DNA from: Chloroflexi bacterium AL-N1
GTDB lineage: Bacteria > Chloroflexota > Chloroflexia > Chloroflexales > Roseiflexaceae
Reading direction: 5' to 3'
Assembly (NCBI GenBank): GCA_013122435.1
Contig: WYDT01000005.1
Span: 124,001 to 188,000 of the forward strand
DNA length: 64,000 nt
This document shows, in pieces, positions 48,046-57,717 of this stretch. Both the position numbers and the translations under genes were made by a program. The notes under the pieces were generated by a model. That model did no database searches and was not told where the DNA came from. It worked only from the letters and a program-made list of their open reading frames with translations. The stretch's first letter is position 1. Every line of letters starts with the position of its first letter.

Positions 48046-49395
48046 ATGACACAGAGCCCTCAAAACCATAGTATGAAGGCGTTTACGACCATTTGGTTGG
48101 GCGAACTACTCTCTATTATCGGCAGCGGTATCACCACTTTCGGTTTAGGGGTGTGGATCTATCAACTAACCAATTCCGCTACCCTTTTTGCGTTGATTAC
48201 CCTTGCCGCTACATTACCTGCCATTGTGATATCGCCCGTCATTGGTGCGCTGGTGGACCGTTGGGATGCTCGTCGTGTGATGCTCTTCAGCGATATTGGT
48301 GCCGCGCTCGCCACGCTTGCTATTGCCATCCTGATCTGGACGGATCAGCTGGCGATCTGGCATATTTATGTGGCGATGGGAGCGGCATCCATCTGTAATG
48401 CGTTTCAACAGCCAGCCTATCAGGTTGCTGCCACGATGCTGGTACCCAAGAAGTTTTATGCCAGTGCCAGCGGCATGATGCAGTCTGGTATGGGTGCACA
48501 ATATATTATCTCGCCGGTGTTGGCCGGTTCGTTAATTGGTTTGATCGGGATTCACGGCATTATTCTGATCGATTTTATTACCTTCTTTTTTGCTCTTTTC
48601 GCGCTGTACATCGTACGAATACCGCGACCAGAAGCGACCGCTGAGGGGCAGAAAGGCCGAGGCTCGCTGTGGCAGGAGGTGGCCCAATCGTGGTATTACC
48701 TGCGTGATCGCCCTGGTCTGTCACGCCTGATGGTCATTATCGCCAGCGGGAATTTTATGATCGGGTTCCTGGCAGTGCTGGCTGGTCCGATGATGCTGTC
48801 ACTCTTTGGTTCACCAACTATTCTCGGCATCACCATGTCGGTGGCGGGAAGTGGCATGCTCATCGGCAGTATTGCGCTGGCGGCGACCGGTGGCCCCAAG
48901 AAACTCGTACAAGGTTTGTTTATCTCGATGATCATTGGTGGTCTGGGGATTTTCGCTATGGGCTTACGGCCCAATGTTGTGCTGATTACGGCGTCGTGTT
49001 TTACCTTCTTCCTGATGATGCCGATAGGCCGTGGTTGTTTTGAGACCTTACTCCGTCTCAAGGTGGTGCCGGATATGCAAGGCCGCATGTTTTCCTTTAC
49101 GCGTATGATTGCAATGTTTTCCACGACGCTGGCCTATGTGGCTGCCGGACCACTGACCGATCAGGTGTTTGAGCCACTGATGCGGGCCGATGGACCACTG
49201 GCAAGTAGTATTGGACAGATTATTGGTGTGGGACCGGGTCGTGGCATTGGCCTGTTGCTCATCATTTCAGGTGCGTTGATCGTTGTGATTACAGCGGCGG
49301 GATATAGCAGTACGCGAGTACGGCGTATTGAAGAAGAATTACCTGATGTTGTGGCTGATGATCTGACACTTACTGAACCACAATTATCGTTTTAA
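48046..49395 (+). CDS. MFS exporter (EntS/DHA3-like)
   Basis: A major facilitator superfamily transporter of 449 residues with about 12 membrane segments, of the group that includes enterobactin exporter EntS and macrolide exporters. I start at ATG 48046 (MTQSPQNHSMKAF), with CGAGGAGA upstream, rather than the longer frame that overlaps NRPS2. The cytoplasmic loop motif is ALVDRWDARRVML (motif A like). It starts 13 bases after NRPS2, so it is co-transcribed and probably exports the product. Confidence 0.88.
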   Translation: MTQSPQNHSMKAFTTIWLGELLSIIGSGITTFGLGVWIYQLTNSATLFALITLAATLPAIVISPVIGALVDRWDARRVMLFSDIGAALATLAIAILIWTDQLAIWHIYVAMGAASICNAFQQPAYQVAATMLVPKKFYASASGMMQSGMGAQYIISPVLAGSLIGLIGIHGIILIDFITFFFALFALYIVRIPRPEATAEGQKGRGSLWQEVAQSWYYLRDRPGLSRLMVIIASGNFMIGFLAVLAGPMMLSLFGSPTILGITMSVAGSGMLIGSIALAATGGPKKLVQGLFISMIIGGLGIFAMGLRPNVVLITASCFTFFLMMPIGRGCFETLLRLKVVPDMQGRMFSFTRMIAMFSTTLAYVAAGPLTDQVFEPLMRADGPLASSIGQIIGVGPGRGIGLLLIISGALIVVITAAGYSSTRVRRIEEELPDVVADDLTLTEPQLSF

Positions 49396-49434
49396 GAAAC
49401 ATATCGTGTGACTTCTCTTACAAGGAGGGATGTT

Positions 49435-50181
49435 GTGTTCGAGAACAATAAAAGTACATACTGGTGGAGTGGGTTAGCATCGATTTTAATGAGTGTATGT
49501 TTTGTCTGGATCGGTATCGCACTGATGCTTGATCCGGTGGAGCGCTATCGAGGTGAGGCATTCTGGGAAACGGCGGCACGGGAACCAACAATCCAGCTCA
49601 GTTGGCGGGTGGCGTTCTTTATCGTTGGGATTATGGCACTGGCAGTGGTGCCGGTTGTATCTCGCCACATCCGTTCTTCGCAGGGCGAGGGCGATGGTCT
49701 GTTGCATTGGACCATTCTTTTGGCATATATCGGCTCTGCATCGCTGGCTATCGACAGTATGCGTGGTATTTATCTTACGTTAGGCCATCTCATTCCAGCC
49801 TACGAATCAGGTGATCGTTCGTATCAACTGGCTGTTCAGCTTGCATTGTCAGGCGGCACCGACTCGCAGGGCTTTTTCCAGTACGGTGGTGTAGGGCTAT
49901 GGTATATGATAACGGGCTTTGTTGCACTACGGACAGAAAAACTTCCCAAACTGCTGTCGACTTTCTTTATACTTGGTGGGATTGGCTACTTTTTCACGCT
50001 TATCTTTGGCCTTACCGACACCTTTATTCCAGGGACTGAGATCGCGGCACAGGCACTTGCCGCACTGTTTGCAGGGGCTATCATCGGACCAGCGATGCAT
50101 ATCTGGTTGGGTATTATCTTGCTCCGGCTGGCCCGCGAGGATGGTGTGAGAACGCTCAAACCAGTCAAGGCCGGACGATAG
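49435..50181 (+). CDS. Six-segment membrane protein of unknown function
   Basis: A 248-residue membrane protein. The start is a GTG at 49435 with AAGGAGGG five bases upstream; earlier in-frame codons would place the ribosome-binding site inside the gene. Hydrophobic segments fall at about 12-35, 55-75, 88-108, 146-165, 172-195 and 205-232. It loosely resembles the DUF4386 group but I cannot assign it. It lies between the exporter and the oxidoreductase in the biosynthetic operon, so a role in product modification, immunity or membrane association of tailoring is possible. Confidence 0.65.
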   Translation: MFENNKSTYWWSGLASILMSVCFVWIGIALMLDPVERYRGEAFWETAAREPTIQLSWRVAFFIVGIMALAVVPVVSRHIRSSQGEGDGLLHWTILLAYIGSASLAIDSMRGIYLTLGHLIPAYESGDRSYQLAVQLALSGGTDSQGFFQYGGVGLWYMITGFVALRTEKLPKLLSTFFILGGIGYFFTLIFGLTDTFIPGTEIAAQALAALFAGAIIGPAMHIWLGIILLRLAREDGVRTLKPVKAGR

Positions 50182-50267
50182 TTGGACTCACAGTAAATGA
50201 TGTGGTGAAACAAGATGTTTGAATTGACAACTGTATTACAGATGTTTTTAGAAGCAGGAGTAATCTA

Positions 50268-52371
50268 ATGAGTGAGCAGAGTGAGGCAATTGTTATCGGT
50301 GCTGGCCTTGGTGGGTTGTCTGCCGCTGCTCGTTTGGCGAAAGCTGGACGTAAGGTGCTGGTGTTAGAGCAAAGCTCTGGGCCGGGTGGCTATGCCCATG
50401 GCCGTTATCATGATGATTACTACTTCGATTTTAGTTTGCATAGCATGGATGGAGTGGCACCGGGCGGGTGGGCCTATCTGACGTTGAAGCAGTTAGGCGT
50501 CCTTGATCGAGTGCGTTTCGAGCGACTCGACCCGTATTATCATGCCTACTACCCTGACCATAAGATCGTGGCACATGCCAATCCCTTCGCATACGAATCT
50601 GAACTCATCCGCCTGTTTCCCGACGATGCCAATGGGTTACGTTCGCTCTTCGACGAGATGATGGCTATCTATCGTGATGCCCATCGTGGGCGGGTTGACC
50701 ATGCCCTTGAGCGCTACCCTACGCCTGAAGAAATGCTGGAATTGCATCCGGCCATCATTCGTGGCGTGCGTGAGTCCTGGGCTGATATGATGGCGCGCCA
50801 TATCCGTAACTCACAGCTCAAGGCGATTGTGAGTGCACAGTGGATCTATGGTGGTTTGGCTCCCTCGCGTATGAATGCGGCTGCCGTAGCCCTGTTGTGG
50901 TCGAGTGCTCACTACTTTGGAGGATTCTATCCACACGGCGGGTCGATGGCGATCAATCGTGCGTTGGAGAACATCATTCGTGAAGGTGGTGGTGATATCC
51001 TGTATGGCCATCGTGTGACTCGCGTCCATGTCAAAGATGGGCTGGCCACGGGTGTGAGCACCAACCAGGGCCTCGAGGCCACCGCAAAAGTCTTTGTTTC
51101 TAATGCCAATGCACCAGATACCTTGCTGAAGCTGGTCGGCACAGAACAACTTCCATCGGGCTATACGAATCGGGTCAAAGTGACACCGCTCTCCCTTTCA
51201 TCCTTTAACGTTTATCTCGGTCTGGACCGTGATCTGACGACTGAGTACGATCTGCCACACGATGTACTGATCGCTGATGATTATGATCCCGAGAAACAGT
51301 ATGAGGCAATCCAGAATGGTGACTGGGACAAGGTTCCCTATATGATGGTGCATACCAAACGGACGAATCCTGAGAGCGCGCCGGAGGGTAAGGCGGCGGT
51401 TACCATTATGTGTCTTGCGCCGTGGAGCTATTGCAACACGTGGGGGACTGATGGCAATCTTGAGAACTATTCGGAAAATGCTGCCTATCAGGACCTGAAA
51501 GAAACAGTAGCCGCTTTGTTAATTGATCGCGCGGAACAACATGTGCCTGGTCTGCGTGATGCCATTTGCATCAAAGATATTGCGACACCGCTCACCAATG
51601 CCCGATATACCCTCAATCGTGGCGGATCTATCTATGGGTTCGAGCAGTCGTCAGAGCATATGTATCTTGGTCGTCTCAACGAGGAAACGCCGGTTGATAA
51701 CCTGTTCCTGGCAGGTGCATGGACGCTACCGGGGGGGCCAATCAGCCGCGTTGCTCTCGGGATACGATGGAGGTGGTCATTGCCTCCTGTATCTGGACAA
51801 CAAACCACGTGAGGTAGCTTTCTTTGCCTCAACTGACCAGGCTGTGCCTGCGAAGTCTGCGGTTGAGTCTGTTCCGTCAACAACGGCGTTCTTCCCGATT
51901 GGCGAGCCTTCACCAAACTTCCATCTTACGGCTATTCGTACGGGGCGTGAAGTCAGTCTGAAGGCGTGTGCAGATCGACCACTGGTGCTTATTTTCGTGT
52001 CACAAACCACTACGGGTGCCATTGGTGATGTTAATGAGGCCGTACGATCACAATTCCCGCTGGCCTCGCAGGCCGTGGTTGCCAGTGTGATTGGTCTGAA
52101 TACCGTTCCGGGGCTGTTCCATCAGTTGATCAAGCTTGTGCTCGGGTGGTCATACAAACAGGCGGCAGCGGGAGTCCCAGGTGATCTCGATCCGGCTGAT
52201 TTTGTACTCATTGTGCCTGATTGGGATGGCAAGATGTACGAAAAGTTCCATGTGCCTGATACGAGTAAGGCAGCCGCCGTAGTGATCATCGACCGCACGG
52301 GGATGGTACAGGGTGCGTTCCAGGGTGCCGATATCGCTGAGCAGACTGTGCAGACGCTACGCTGGTTGTAA
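50268..52371 (+). CDS. FAD-dependent phytoene desaturase-like oxidoreductase fused to a redoxin-like domain (frameshifted)
   Basis: An FAD enzyme of the CrtI/retinol-saturase type. The dinucleotide motif is at residues 7-37 (IVIGAGLGGLSAAARLAKAG), and the FAD-closing motif NLFLAGAWTLPGG lies near residue 487. Directly after it, a run of seven G at 51731-51737 puts the gene out of frame, and the frame from the ATG stops at 51812. Reading six G restores LPGGQSAALLSGYDGGGH, the normal family ending. It then continues without stop into about 180 residues resembling a thioredoxin-fold AhpC/redoxin domain (GEPSPNFHLTAIRTG, RPLVLIFVSQTTTGA) without CxxC or a peroxidatic Cys in the usual place. The restored product is about 700 residues. 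It could oxidise the carrier-bound or released chain, for example thiazoline to thiazole; this is inference. Confidence 0.8.
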
Positions 52372-52385
52372 TGAATTGTATACGA

Positions 52386-52422
52386 GCTTCTTGTGGGGTA
52401 TACAACACACCCCACAAGAAGC
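52386..52422. terminator. Strong hairpin at the end of the oxidoreductase gene
   Basis: A perfect 14-bp inverted repeat, GCTTCTTGTGGGGT and ACCCCACAAGAAGC, with a 9-base loop, 15 bases after the stop codon. The tail ATACTGTTGTC is only partly T-rich. It probably ends the core biosynthetic operon. Confidence 0.65.
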
Positions 52423-52453
52423 ATACTGTTGTCAATGATTGATGTCTTTTGTG

Positions 52454-52564
52454 TTAGAGCCATACATATCCTTCAAGGCTGACAAAAGCTCCTTGATGAA
52501 AAATGAATCGGTCGATGGGAGGTTCATACAGCCTTTCTTCGATTAAAATTGGATAAATATACAT
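52454..52564 (-). CDS. Possible 36-residue small protein
   Basis: A short reverse-strand frame from ATG at 52564 to TAA at 52454. The purine-rich AAGAAGAAAAG directly before the start could bind the ribosome but is not a clean Shine-Dalgarno sequence. The peptide begins MYIYPILIEERLYEPP and ends LEGYVWL, mixed hydrophobic and acidic. I do not recognise it. It lies between the terminator hairpin and the ABC exporter promoter, on the strand opposite to the cluster. Chance is a real possibility for a frame this short. Confidence 0.3.
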   Translation of the reverse strand: MYIYPILIEERLYEPPIDRFIFHQGAFVSLEGYVWL

Positions 52565-52628
52565 CTTTTCTTCTTGGTCTAAGAGAGTTTTATAAAAGGA
52601 TAAATTGGAGTTGATGATATCAATACTA

Positions 52629-52657
52629 TTGTTGTGGAATATTATCTCTCATACAAT
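52629..52657 (+). promoter_or_regulatory. Probable promoter of the ABC exporter operon
   Basis: TTGTTG at 52629-52634, a 17-base spacer and TACAAT at 52652-52657, about 54 bases before the GTG at 52711. Confidence 0.45.
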
Positions 52658-52710
52658 ACTACCTTGATTATACTGATGATAGAACACACACATAATGCAA
52701 GGGGGATGTC

Positions 52711-53520
52711 GTGTTCAAACGTTGGTTTGTCCATAACAATGCCAAGAACACATCTACAACAGCCTATCACCATGGGAATGACCACCTGATTGAACTACGG
52801 CAGGTTGTTAAGACGTATCACAACGCGGCTGGTGGGTTTACTGCCCTCAACGATGTAAGCGTCTCCATCGACACTGGGGAGTTTGTGGCGATTATTGGCA
52901 AATCTGGGAGTGGCAAATCAACGCTGATCAATATGGTCACCGGTATTGACCGCCCAACCTCTGGTGATGTGCTGGTGGGCGATACCGCCGTCCATTTGCT
53001 GAATGAGGGACAGATTGCCTCGTGGCGGGGACGTACCATCGGTGTCGTGTTTCAGTTTTTCCAGCTTTTGCCCGTGTTAACCGTGTTGGAGAATGTGATC
53101 CTGCCGATGCATCTCTGCCATCGCTACACGCCGCAACAACGGCAGGAACGGGCGATGCATCTGCTAGAGCAGATGGAGATGACTGAGCATGCACACAAGT
53201 TGCCTGCCGCCCTCTCTGGAGGACAACAGCAACGGGTCGCAATTGCCCGCTCGCTATCCAACGATCCGCCGATCATTGTGGCAGATGAGCCCACCGGCAA
53301 TCTGGACTCCAAGACGGCTGACTCAATCTTTGACCTGTTTACCAATCTGGTGAGTAACGGTAAGACGATTGTGATGGTGACGCACGATCAGGATCTTGCC
53401 CAGCGGGTCACACGAGCAATTGTGGTAGCCGATGGTGAGATCGTCGATGATACGAGTGATCAATCGGCTGATACGACGGGCGACATTGCCTCATCTGCAT
53501 TGGAGGTTGCGCGTGCCTAA
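52711..53520 (+). CDS. ABC transporter ATP-binding protein (MacB/LolD type)
   Basis: The ATPase of a MacAB-like exporter, 269 residues from a GTG with GGGGGA upstream. Walker [10 protein letters not shown] is at 63-71. The Q-loop [12 protein letters not shown], signature [15 protein letters not shown], Walker [14 protein letters not shown] and the H-switch MVTHD follow in order. The [12 protein letters not shown] form is the MacB/LolD subtype. It overlaps the permease gene by eight bases. With the permease and adaptor it likely exports the cluster's product or protects the producer. Confidence 0.92.
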   Translation: MFKRWFVHNNAKNTSTTAYHHGNDHLIELRQVVKTYHNAAGGFTALNDVSVSIDTGEFVAIIGKSGSGKSTLINMVTGIDRPTSGDVLVGDTAVHLLNEGQIASWRGRTIGVVFQFFQLLPVLTVLENVILPMHLCHRYTPQQRQERAMHLLEQMEMTEHAHKLPAALSGGQQQRVAIARSLSNDPPIIVADEPTGNLDSKTADSIFDLFTNLVSNGKTIVMVTHDQDLAQRVTRAIVVADGEIVDDTSDQSADTTGDIASSALEVARA

Positions 53521-55906
53521 TCCGATCAGGAGCAAGGTCCTGCGCGATGTGGGGGGCAGTAAAGTACGGACGCTGTTAGTGGTGTTGTCCATCGCCGTCG
53601 GTGTTGCTGCCGTGGGTATGATGGCTGCCTCGCAAGACATTCTTTCGAGCAACATGCGTGATGGGTTTCTCGCTGTCAATCCCGCCAGTGCGTGGTTAAT
53701 AGCCGAGCCGTTTGATGAAGATCTCGTGCGGGCCATTGAAAATATGCGCGAAGTCGGTGAAGCAGAAGGGCGCTATCGGCTTAATGCACGGGCGAAATCG
53801 ACAGAGGGCGAATGGCGTACCCTCCAACTCTATTTTATCGATGACTATGATGCTGTGCGTATCAATCGGCTGGCACCCGAAAGCGGTGCGTGGCCACCAC
53901 ATGATCGCAGTGTCCTGATCGAGCGTGCGGCCATGGGCTTGCTCAACGCGCAGGAGGGCGATACGCTGCTGATCGAGACGCCAAGCCAGAAACAGCGCGA
54001 GATGCCCATCGCGGGGACGCTCTACGATGCCTTTCAATGGCCCGCGAACTTTGGCGTCATTGCGTATGGCTACACCACTGTTGATACGCTTGAATGGCTC
54101 GGCGAGGAACGAGCCTACAACGAACTGTATTTTGTGGCAGCAGAAAACCCGTACGATAAAGCCCATGTGCAATATGTTGCCGGATTAGTTCGTGACAAAA
54201 TTGAAAAAACGGGTCATACCGTCTCACTGGTAACCGTGCGCGATCCTGGCCAACATAACGCCTATTCGTTAGTGCAATCCCTGGTGTTGATGCTGGGGGT
54301 GATTGGTGGGCTTTCCCTGCTGCTCAGCAGTTTTCTGGTGATTAATACCATTTCAGCACTGTTAGCGCAGCAAATGCGCCAGATCGGTATCTTAAAATCG
54401 GTTGGTGCGCGTACGCCTCAGGTGATGCAGATCTACTGTAGTATTGTGCTGTTGTATGGTGTCTTATCCATTGGTGTGGCGCTGCCGCTGGGGGTGCTGG
54501 GTGCACGGAGTTTTACAGAAATTATTCTCAACCTCTTCAATTTTGACCTGATCAATGCGACGTTTCCACCACAGGCCCTGATCTACCAAATCGTGGTGGG
54601 GTTGGTTGTACCACTTGTGGCTGCGCTCTATCCTATTATCGCCGGTACACGTATTACGGTCCGTGAGGCCATCAGTGGGCCAGGAATGCTTAAGGCACCA
54701 CGGACTAATCGTTTTGGGCTACGTCTGCCACGTGCGGTGATGTTTTGGATTCCCCAACCGGTGATGCTCTCGTTGCGGAATACATTTCGTCGGAAAGGGC
54801 GCCTTATGCTGACCCTTACCACCCTGGTGCTTGGTGGTGCCACCTTTATCGCGGTGTTAAATGTACGTACATCACTCTTCAGTACACTTGATGAAGTGAT
54901 GAATTACTGGAAGTTTGATCTGGAAGTCAATTTTGATCAAAACTACCATTTTGATCTGATTGAACAGGAACTGCAACACGTCCCGGGGATTGTCAAGATC
55001 GAGGGATGGAGTGGCACACCGGCTTTTCGTGTGCGTCCAGACGGGACGGAAAACGAGCTGTTGTCGGTCTTTGCTCCACCACCAGACACCACGTTGATCG
55101 AGCCCATTATCGCTGAGGGGCGCTGGTTGCTTCCCGCCGATGAAAACGCCATTGTTGTGAATCCGGCCTTCCTGCGTGAGGAACCTGATGTCGCGGTTGG
55201 CGATACCGTGATGCTCACCATCGAAGGGCGTGAGACCACCTGGACCGTGGTGGGGATGGTGACGGGGCAGATCGCGGGCATGGGGCCGATGGCGTACGCC
55301 AATAGGCCCTATGTAGCTGAGGTCGTGCGTGATGTCAACAGCGTAAGACGGGTACTGGTAGCAACAGAACAGCACACCCCGGCCTTTCAATCGCAGGTGC
55401 GTCAACAGTTGATTGAACACCTGCAAGGGACACATTTGCGTGTGGGTACGGTCAATTCAAATGCTGATATCCGCATAGGCATTGAGGGTATTTTTAATAT
55501 TTTTGTGATTGTTACGATGATTATGGCGTTCCTCCTGGCAGTGGTGGGCGGATTGGGCTTGACGGGTCTGATGAGCCTGAATGTCCTCGAGCGACGGCGT
55601 GAAATAGGCGTGCTGCGTGCCGTTGGCGCATCGAATAATGCGGTTTTGTCGATTGTGATGGTTGAGGGTGTTTTTATTGGCTTTATCAGTTGGGTGCTGG
55701 CTAGCCTGGTTGCGTTGCCGTTAAGCGCCGTTTTTAGTTATTTTGTTGGGGTTGGTTTCCTGGATATGCCCCTGACCAATACCGTCTCGTTGCATGGCTT
55801 TGGGTTCTGGTTTGTGATTGCGGTGGTCATTGCCGCTATCGCCAGTTTCCTGCCAGCGTGGCATGCGTCATCGTTGACCGTGCGCGATGTGCTGGCATAT
55901 GAGTAA
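53513..55906 (+). CDS. ABC transporter permease (FtsX/MacB-type, duplicated)
   Basis: The membrane part of the exporter, 797 residues. I start at GTG 53513 ([17 protein letters not shown]), with GGAGGT upstream; the longer frame would run 81 bases into the ATPase gene. It has two FtsX-type units: a first membrane helix (about 20-40), a MacB-type extracytoplasmic domain (about 45-240), three helices (about 250-400), then a second helix plus domain (about 440-660) and three last helices (about 670-790). [15 protein letters not shown] [14 protein letters not shown] and the later [16 protein letters not shown] are the coupling helices. Confidence 0.9.
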   Translation: MPNPIRSKVLRDVGGSKVRTLLVVLSIAVGVAAVGMMAASQDILSSNMRDGFLAVNPASAWLIAEPFDEDLVRAIENMREVGEAEGRYRLNARAKSTEGEWRTLQLYFIDDYDAVRINRLAPESGAWPPHDRSVLIERAAMGLLNAQEGDTLLIETPSQKQREMPIAGTLYDAFQWPANFGVIAYGYTTVDTLEWLGEERAYNELYFVAAENPYDKAHVQYVAGLVRDKIEKTGHTVSLVTVRDPGQHNAYSLVQSLVLMLGVIGGLSLLLSSFLVINTISALLAQQMRQIGILKSVGARTPQVMQIYCSIVLLYGVLSIGVALPLGVLGARSFTEIILNLFNFDLINATFPPQALIYQIVVGLVVPLVAALYPIIAGTRITVREAISGPGMLKAPRTNRFGLRLPRAVMFWIPQPVMLSLRNTFRRKGRLMLTLTTLVLGGATFIAVLNVRTSLFSTLDEVMNYWKFDLEVNFDQNYHFDLIEQELQHVPGIVKIEGWSGTPAFRVRPDGTENELLSVFAPPPDTTLIEPIIAEGRWLLPADENAIVVNPAFLREEPDVAVGDTVMLTIEGRETTWTVVGMVTGQIAGMGPMAYANRPYVAEVVRDVNSVRRVLVATEQHTPAFQSQVRQQLIEHLQGTHLRVGTVNSNADIRIGIEGIFNIFVIVTMIMAFLLAVVGGLGLTGLMSLNVLERRREIGVLRAVGASNNAVLSIVMVEGVFIGFISWVLASLVALPLSAVFSYFVGVGFLDMPLTNTVSLHGFGFWFVIAVVIAAIASFLPAWHASSLTVRDVLAYE

Positions 55907-55967
55907 TCAAGTGCTGTTTGATACCAATAACGTAGGATTGCTACAAAGCAATCTACTGGGGGAGATC

Positions 55968-57518
55968 ATGAAGAAACTCGCGAGTTGCATCATTGTCGTC
56001 GTTGTGTTTATCAGCGCCTGCGGGTCTCCTGAGAACCAAGGCAATAACGCTGAAGAACCGACCCTTGCGGCAGTACGGGCAGATAGTGCGGTCATTGCAG
56101 AGGCTCAGGTTGTGCCGATCCAAAGTGCGGCGTTGAGTCTGCCAATAGGTGGGATAGTCAAAGAAGTACTGGTCACAGAGGGGGATCGTGTGACTGCCGA
56201 ACAGGTACTGGTTCGTCTTGAAGATGCCCATCAACAGGCCAATGTTGAGTCGGCAGAGGCTCGTTTGGAGCAGGCCGAGGCGAGTTATCAACGGTTGCTT
56301 GCAGGCGCACGACCAGAAGAGCTTGCTGCTGCTGAGGCCCAACTCAAACAGGCGCAGGCGCAACTTCGACAAACCACAGCGAATGTCACCATCAGCGATC
56401 TTGAGGCGGCTGAAGCCCAATTAGAAGAGGCGCAGACGTTGATCAATCGGTTACAGGCTGGTCCGGATGCCGATGATCTGCAAGCCGCCGAGTCCCAACT
56501 CGATCAGTCCCAGACCAATCTGACCACCCAGCGCGATCAATTGTCGTCTGCCAAAACCAACGCAGAAATTGCTTTACAACAGGCCACCAACGACCTCATG
56601 AATGCTCAGACAGCCTTTTCGGCAGCCAGGTGGAATCTGGAACATGTCGAGTCGTATGGAACGGATCCGGTCAATCCGAGTACCAGCAACCAGGATGGCA
56701 GCACACAGAAAAACAAGTTGAATGATACACAGAAGCAACAATACCGCGATGCTTTTACGCAGGCCGAATTGAATCTGCGAAATGCCGAAGATGCGGTGCA
56801 TCAGGCGCAAGTGGCGCTTGACGCGGCACGACAGGCGGAAATCACCGGCATCCGGTCGGCTGAACAACAGATCGTGGCGAATCAGGCGCAACTCAACAAC
56901 GTGCAACAGGGCGCTGAAGCTGATCAACTGGCATCTGCACGGTCCCAACTTGCCAATGCCCGTGCTAACTATACCCGCATGACGGGTGACCAGCGAGTTG
57001 CTGCTATCGACGGCGTACAGGCAGCCGTAGAATCGGCCCAGGCCAATCTGGCCTTGTTGCGGGCAGGGTCTCCCGAAAGCGAATTAATCGTGGCGAAGGC
57101 CCAGGTCCAAACTGCTGAGGCTGATCTGAACCAGGCTAAGCTAGATCTGGCGGAAACCGTTCTGAGCACACCGTTTGATGGGATGATTGCAGCGGTCGAT
57201 GTGAACGAGAATGAACAGATTGCGGCTGGTGTTCCGGTTATGCAGCTTGCCGATACCTCGGTCTGGCAGATCGAAAGCACCGATCTGACGGAATTAGACA
57301 TTATCAATGTACAAGAAGGTGCTTCTGCTACGGTGACGTTTGATGCCCTACCGGATCTGGAGTTGTCGGGTACGGTCACCCGCATTCGTAGTTTCGGCGA
57401 AGACCGCCAGGGCGATGTGATTTACACGGTGGTCGTGACACCCGATCAACATCATGATCGATTGCGCTGGAATATGACAGCAACTATCCGCATTGATCCG
57501 ACTACACCAAGTAATTAA
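55968..57518 (+). CDS. Lipoprotein membrane-fusion (HlyD-like) adaptor of the ABC exporter
   Basis: A 516-residue periplasmic-adaptor-type protein. The start is ATG 55968 (MKKLASCIIVVVVF), with GGGGGAG upstream. A lipobox, ISAC with the cysteine at about 20, marks it as a lipoprotein. The lipoyl half-domains lie at about 47-85 (IPIGGIVKEVLVTEGDRVTAEQVLVRLED-like segment) and again at about 395-420 (LSTPFDGMIAAVDVNENEQ). Between them lies an unusually long alanine- and glutamine-rich coiled coil of about 300 residues. A beta-barrel domain ends the protein. No TolC gene is in the window. It is the last gene of the export operon. Confidence 0.9.
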   Translation: MKKLASCIIVVVVFISACGSPENQGNNAEEPTLAAVRADSAVIAEAQVVPIQSAALSLPIGGIVKEVLVTEGDRVTAEQVLVRLEDAHQQANVESAEARLEQAEASYQRLLAGARPEELAAAEAQLKQAQAQLRQTTANVTISDLEAAEAQLEEAQTLINRLQAGPDADDLQAAESQLDQSQTNLTTQRDQLSSAKTNAEIALQQATNDLMNAQTAFSAARWNLEHVESYGTDPVNPSTSNQDGSTQKNKLNDTQKQQYRDAFTQAELNLRNAEDAVHQAQVALDAARQAEITGIRSAEQQIVANQAQLNNVQQGAEADQLASARSQLANARANYTRMTGDQRVAAIDGVQAAVESAQANLALLRAGSPESELIVAKAQVQTAEADLNQAKLDLAETVLSTPFDGMIAAVDVNENEQIAAGVPVMQLADTSVWQIESTDLTELDIINVQEGASATVTFDALPDLELSGTVTRIRSFGEDRQGDVIYTVVVTPDQHHDRLRWNMTATIRIDPTTPSN

Positions 57519-57635
57519 AAGATAAAGTTATCAGGTGTTGAGGGCGGGTTGTCTGCGTAATCATAGGAATGAGTTTTTCTTCGATCCTGTCCATTGGGAA
57601 AATGCAAATATCACATGACCCACGATGGTCAATAG

Positions 57636-57659
57636 TAAGGTGTCTTGTAAGATACCTTA
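57636..57659. other. Hairpin upstream of the NSS symporter
   Basis: TAAGGTGTCTT and AAGATACCTTA pair with one mismatch around a 2-base loop. Thirteen bases of it (AAGGTGTCTTGTA) recur at 59206-59218 upstream of clpC, which is the only other copy I noticed. Confidence 0.4.
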
Positions 57660-57717
57660 GCTCATCGTTGTCTGCTACAGGCACATAGCTAGAATGTATC
57701 TAAGGAATTTATAAATC

